A stretch of 16,529 bases of DNA, from contig JACQYG010000117.1 of the NCBI GenBank assembly GCA_016208345.1, positions 1 through 16,529 of the forward strand. The letters are read 5' to 3'. A program made the translations under genes and the position numbers. The DNA comes from Chloroflexota bacterium. Its GTDB lineage: Bacteria; Chloroflexota; DTOL01; JACQYG01. Below, piece after piece: positions 13,709 to 16,529 of the stretch. The notes below the pieces were generated by a model. It worked only from the letters and a program-made list of their open reading frames with translations. It did no database searches and had not been told where the DNA came from. Each line of letters starts with the position of its first letter. Within the stretch, counting starts at the first letter, position 1.

Positions 13709-13921
13709 CTAGCCTCCCAGGAAATCCACCAGGTCCCGTTCCCTGAGCATCCGCCGCCGCCAGTTGTTGATCTCGGGCACGATGAAAGGCAGAAGCCGGA
13801 GGGTGTAATAGGGCGGCAGCACCGGCACGCCCAACAGGTCTCCAAAGCTGATCAGGATGAACAGGTGCTCCCGGCTGGCCCGTTCCCGCAAGACATCTCG
13901 CGCGATGCCGTGCAGGGTCAT
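13709..13921 (-). CDS. Small protein upstream of nnr, unknown function
   Basis: A 70-residue protein starting MTLHGIARDVLRERASRE. It combines a charged N-terminus, a hydrophobic middle (HLFILISFGDLLG, then VPVLPPYYTLRLLPFIV) and a basic tail (NNWRRRMLRERDL) ending DFLGG. It could be a short membrane-associated or helical adaptor protein; I do not recognise a named domain. The ATG at 13921 has AGGTG nine bases upstream; a GTG at 13933 in the same frame overlaps that site. It ends 4 bases before the nnr start and lies downstream of an almost consensus promoter, which supports its being translated with nnr. Confidence 0.65.
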   Translation of the reverse strand: MTLHGIARDVLRERASREHLFILISFGDLLGVPVLPPYYTLRLLPFIVPEINNWRRRMLRERDLVDFLGG

Positions 13922-14033
13922 GCCGTACCACACCTAGCCTACGGCGCGCTTGAGAGCGCCCAGTGATTTCCCAACCTCCCCGGCCGGTGAGCTCATCGTC
14001 CTACCCACCCTCTCATGGCTTCTGGTTGGCGCC

Positions 14034-14062
14034 ATTGTAGCAAGGCCGACAGCGTTTGTCAA
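14034..14062 (-). promoter_or_regulatory. Near-consensus promoter of the 70-aa gene/nnr operon
   Basis: On the minus strand: TTGACA (14062-14057), 17-base spacer, TACAAT (14039-14034). Transcription should begin near 14027, giving a leader of about 105 bases before the 70-aa gene. Confidence 0.82.
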
Positions 14063-14123
14063 AGAAACTCACGCGGTCTATGGCGAGATTTCGGCAGTCC
14101 ACGGCCTGCCATAAGCCATCAGC

Positions 14124-14152
14124 TAGACTCCGGGACCCGAATCGGCTATAAT
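14124..14152 (+). promoter_or_regulatory. Promoter of hisS
   Basis: TAGACT (14124-14129, four of six), 17-base spacer, perfect TATAAT (14147-14152). It ends 38 bases before the GTG start and is divergent from the nnr-side promoter, about 60 bases away. No T-box motif is visible in the short leader. Confidence 0.72.
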
Positions 14153-14190
14153 TGCCCCCACATTGCCATTCTCGAGACAGGAGGAAGACC

Positions 14191-15459
14191 GTGTACAGAG
14201 CACCCCGGGGCACCCAGGACCTTCTTCCGGAGGAAGCCCCCTACTGGCGCCACGTGGAGGGGGTGATCCACCAGGTGTGCCGGCGCTACGGCTACCGGCT
14301 CATTGCCACGCCCACCTTCGAAGAGACCTCGCTCTTCGTGCGAGGGGTTGGCCAGGGCACCGACATCGTCGAGAAAGAGATGTATTCCTTCGAGGACAAG
14401 GGTGGGGAAAGCCTTACGCTGCGCCCCGAGGCCACCGCCCCCGTGGTTCGGGCCTACCTGGAGCACGGCATGCACGCCCTGCCCCAGCCGGTGAAGCTGT
14501 ACTCGATAATCTCCATATTCCGGTACGAGCGGCCCCAGGCCGGTCGCCTCCGGGAGGCCCACCAGCTCAACGTGGAGGCCATCGGCGAGATGGACCCGGC
14601 CTTGGACGCCGAGGTGCTGTGTCTGGCCCTGGATTTCTACCGGGAGCTGGGGATCTCGGGCCTGAGCCTGCAACTGAACAGCACCGGCTGCCCCCAATGT
14701 CGCCCGGCCTACATAGAGGAGTTAAAAAGATACTACCAGGGCCACCTGGGGCAGGTCTGCGCCGACTGCCAGGTGCGGTACGAGAAGAACCCCCTGCGCC
14801 TCTTGGACTGCAAGGTGGACCGGTGCCAGCCCATCCTGGCTGGCGCGCCCAACATCCGCAGCCATCTTTGCCCGGAGTGCGCTGGCCACTTCGTTCAGCT
14901 TTTGAAGTACCTGGACCTCTTGGGGCTCCCGTACACCATCAACCCGCGCCTGGTCCGGGGCCTGGACTACTATGCCAAGACCGTGTTCGAGATCTGGGCC
15001 CCAGGCATCGGCGCACAGAACGCCGTGGGGGGCGGCGGCCGCTACGATGGCCTGGCCCAGGAGTTGGGTGGGAGGCCCACGCCGGGCATCGGCATCGCCA
15101 TGGGCATCGAGCGCATTATAATGACTATGAAGAGCCAGGGCATCGCCGTCCGGCCGGAGGAGCCGCCCCGGGTCTTTCTGGCCTACCTGGGCCAGCCAGC
15201 TAAGGAGGCGGCCCTGCGGCTCTCCTCCACCCTGCGGGCCTCTGGCCTCAGCGCCCTCTGCTCCTTCGGGAACCGCAGCCTCAAGGCCCAGCTAAAACAG
15301 GCGGGCAACTCCGGCGCGGCCTACGCGGTTATCCTGGGCGAAGAGGAGTTGAAACGCGGTCTCGTTACCCTGCGCGACATGGCCCGGAGCCAGCAGGTGA
15401 GCGTGGAGATCGAGGACTTGCCCGACCGGTTGAGGCCGACAGAAGCGGAGAACGTATGA
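14191..15459 (+). CDS. hisS: Histidyl-tRNA synthetase
   Basis: HisRS is a class II synthetase that charges tRNA-His in two steps through histidyl-adenylate, in the cytoplasm. The 422-aa product begins MYRAPRGTQDLLPEE, as the family does. It shows TLRPEATAPVVRAY (about 76-89), motif 2 FRYERPQAGRLREAHQLN (110-127), the histidine-specific signature LVRGLDYY (254-261), GGGGRYDGL (280-288) and motif 3 GIAMGIERI (301-309). The insertion domain carries paired cysteines (CPQC 167-170, CADC 190-193, CPEC 227-230 and single Cys 207 and 212), seen in many bacterial HisRS. A C-terminal anticodon-binding domain follows from about 327. The GTG at 14191 is preferred because AGGAGGA lies upstream; the ATG at 14152 overlaps the promoter -10 box. 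Apparently monocistronic. Confidence 0.97.
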   Translation: MYRAPRGTQDLLPEEAPYWRHVEGVIHQVCRRYGYRLIATPTFEETSLFVRGVGQGTDIVEKEMYSFEDKGGESLTLRPEATAPVVRAYLEHGMHALPQPVKLYSIISIFRYERPQAGRLREAHQLNVEAIGEMDPALDAEVLCLALDFYRELGISGLSLQLNSTGCPQCRPAYIEELKRYYQGHLGQVCADCQVRYEKNPLRLLDCKVDRCQPILAGAPNIRSHLCPECAGHFVQLLKYLDLLGLPYTINPRLVRGLDYYAKTVFEIWAPGIGAQNAVGGGGRYDGLAQELGGRPTPGIGIAMGIERIIMTMKSQGIAVRPEEPPRVFLAYLGQPAKEAALRLSSTLRASGLSALCSFGNRSLKAQLKQAGNSGAAYAVILGEEELKRGLVTLRDMARSQQVSVEIEDLPDRLRPTEAENV

Positions 15460-15529
15460 CCGAGTCTGGCCCTTTCCTGCCCAAAGGCCATCGGCAAGGA
15501 GATTGGCTTGGTGAGCCGGGCGCTGGCTA

Positions 15530-15701
15530 CCCCTGAATCAAGGCAGCACTCAATGGCAGCTTGCGCGTAGTACTTGGCTGCGCCGACCTTGATGGGGTCT
15601 GCCAGAAAGTCGTCACGGCTCACGGTGGCGAGCCCACCCAGATACCCGGTGTACTGCCGCAGATTGCCCAGGATGCCTTGCAGCTTTTCCAGATCGACCA
15701 T
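15530..15701 (-). pseudogene. hepT: Truncated HepT-like HEPN toxin
   Basis: The first 56 codons from the ATG at 15701 match the start of a HepT (DUF86) HEPN ribonuclease: MVDLEKLQGILGNL, then DDFLADPIKVGAAKYYAQAA and IECCLD. After that the expected continuation (the SxHI-type helix and the RNxxxHxY active-site motif) is missing; the frame runs on as unrelated sequence into the antisense of the hisS end at 15321. It is therefore a C-terminally deleted remnant with no RNase active site. The break lies about 70 bases from the hisS stop. Intact HepT toxins cleave tRNA and are blocked when MntA adenylylates a tyrosine in that missing motif. Confidence 0.78.
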
Positions 15702-16134
15702 GTAGTCCCATTTCTCGCAGATCAGCGAAGAAGGCCTGGCGCAAACGCCGAGCCACCGGCTGGTAGTCGAAATAGGCGTCGCGCGTGGCCGTCTCAAAGT
15801 CCACCCGGCTGGCCTCATCGCGAGCATAGAGCAAGATACCACGGCAGGCTACCAGCCCGCGCAACGCCAGCGGTGCATGGTTGATTACCCGTGCCTCTAC
15901 CTTGCGGACACCGGTTTGCTCCGCGATCTCTGTCGTCAGGCGCAGGCCCAGGCGGAGTTGCTGGAGAGGCGTGAGATCGCCATCCACTACCAGGGCAATA
16001 TCCACATCGCTCAGCGGTGTGGAATTGCCGATAGCCACCGAGCCATAGACATACGCCACGCGCACCGGCCGATTTTTTAGGATGCTCCCAACGCTTGAGC
16101 GCAAGCGTTCCACAGTCATGGCATCGGATTGCAT
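15613..16134 (-). CDS. mntA: MntA-like nucleotidyltransferase antitoxin
   Basis: A minimal nucleotidyltransferase (MNT) of 173 aa. It carries the active-site signature GS-x10-DVD at 31-45 (YGSVAIGNSTPLSDVD), where Asp43 and Asp45 bind metal. Members of this family adenylylate the HepT toxin using ATP and so neutralise it. The frame runs 89 bases into hepT, past the toxin's start codon; residues after about 145 (HGRSGKAARH...) are low-complexity and look like read-through, so an original stop near the hepT start was probably lost. The ATG at 16134 has GAGGG five bases upstream and a promoter before it. With the toxin truncated, this gene has no evident partner here. Confidence 0.85.
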   Translation of the reverse strand: MQSDAMTVERLRSSVGSILKNRPVRVAYVYGSVAIGNSTPLSDVDIALVVDGDLTPLQQLRLGLRLTTEIAEQTGVRKVEARVINHAPLALRGLVACRGILLYARDEASRVDFETATRDAYFDYQPVARRLRQAFFADLREMGLHGRSGKAARHPGQSAAVHRVSGWARHREP

Positions 16135-16163
16135 TTCTGCCCTCGTTCCAGCCTTCTGACAGG

Positions 16164-16192
16164 ATTATATCACAGGAGGAATTCGCTTGGAA
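16164..16192 (-). promoter_or_regulatory. Promoter of the mntA/hepT locus
   Basis: On the minus strand: TTCCAA (16192-16187, weak), 17-base spacer, perfect TATAAT (16169-16164), about 30 bases upstream of the mntA start. The remaining gap to the permease stop (16193-16258) shows nothing else I can name. Confidence 0.6.
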
Positions 16193-16258
16193 ATCCCCTG
16201 GCTATTCGGCCCGTGCACGTCTTTCGATTTGCGGTTTTGGATTGAGGGGCAATCGAAC

Positions 16259-16529
16259 TTACACTCTTAACCTTGGATCCAGGGCATCGCGCAGACCATC
16301 TCCCAGCAGGTTGAAGGAGAGCACCGTGACCAGAATGGCCAGGCCGGGGGTAGTGGCCACGTGCGGGGCGATGGTCAGGTATTGCCGGCCGTCGCTGCGC
16401 ATGGCGCCCCATTCTGGCGTAGGTGGTTGCGCACCCAGCCCCAGGAAGCTGAGGCTGGCAGCGGTGAGGATCGCCGTGGCGATGCGCAGCGTGGCGATAA
16501 CCAGGATAGGGGCCAGGGCATTGGGCAAC
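16259..16529 (-). CDS. DppC/OppC-type ABC transporter permease, N-terminal part beyond window
   Basis: The C-terminal 89 residues of a binding-protein-dependent permease for peptides, nickel or other small solutes. It reads [20 protein letters not shown], then [39 protein letters not shown] and ALDPRLRV. The FLGLG..PPTPEWG and [14 protein letters not shown] blocks are hallmarks of the DppC/OppC subunit, the second of the two permeases in these importers. At least two membrane segments lie in this part. The rest of the protein, with the EAA coupling loop and the upstream importer genes, must lie beyond the right edge, since the frame is open at the window end. The stop is TAA at 16261-16259; no ATPase gene of the importer follows, as the next gene is mntA. 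Confidence 0.93.
   Translation of the reverse strand, partial: LPNALAPILVIATLRIATAILTAASLSFLGLGAQPPTPEWGAMRSDGRQYLTIAPHVATTPGLAILVTVLSFNLLGDGLRDALDPRLRV

Noticed and set aside
15467..15490. Hairpin tggccctttc/aaaggcca after hisS as an intrinsic terminator
   Set aside because: Eight pairs with a bulge and no U-run on either side; too weak to call.

Overview
The window is GC-rich bacterial chromosome with short intergenic gaps. The taxon is inferred: a yabE-like/rsmA/ispE cluster, a large-type SRP RNA, a YtxG/YtxH-like pair next to a SigB/SigF-type sigma factor, and several palindromic repeats suggest Chloroflexota or a deep Bacillota-like lineage, possibly from a metagenome. No tRNA, rRNA, CRISPR array or intact transposase gene was recognised.

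Left block (1-3794, all minus strand): a 91-aa membrane protein, then a strong promoter for the large-type SRP RNA. After it comes a yabE-like cell-wall protein (ubiquitin-like repeats, G5, 3D domain) that leads tightly into rsmA (16S rRNA dimethyltransferase) and ispE (isoprenoid synthesis, cut by the window edge). Next (3991-6954) a divergent 784-aa transketolase-family enzyme on plus converges with a gamma-carbonic-anhydrase-like gene on minus, with a hairpin between them. A two-CBS plus ACT protein follows (7301-7945), with its own promoter and terminator.

The 608-base gap at 7946-8553 is the densest non-coding stretch. It holds a terminator, a palindrome, one copy of a hairpin-cored interspersed repeat, a structured segment that looks like an IS200/IS605 right end or a free-standing structured RNA, and the promoter of the next gene. 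The plus-strand block 8554-12151 looks like a signalling and envelope-stress module: a PP2C phosphatase with one membrane segment and a golvesin-like outer domain, a small membrane protein, a DUF948 (YtxG-like) protein, a YtxH-like protein, and a SigB/SigF-type sigma factor whose leader carries a strong intrinsic terminator ending 23 bases before the start codon.

Right block (12148-16529): the bifunctional NAD(P)H-hydrate repair gene nnr and a conserved-looking 70-aa gene are read on minus from a near-consensus promoter, divergent from hisS (histidyl-tRNA synthetase). Downstream of hisS are remains of an MntA/HepT toxin-antitoxin locus on minus: mntA looks intact, while hepT is cut after about 56 residues and lacks its active-site region. 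The window ends in the C-terminal part of a DppC/OppC-type ABC permease.

The least explained features are the palindromic elements. One 35-base palindrome occurs both in an intergenic region and in frame inside the start of the phosphatase gene. A longer repeat has two copies with conserved flanks but unrelated self-pairing cores.
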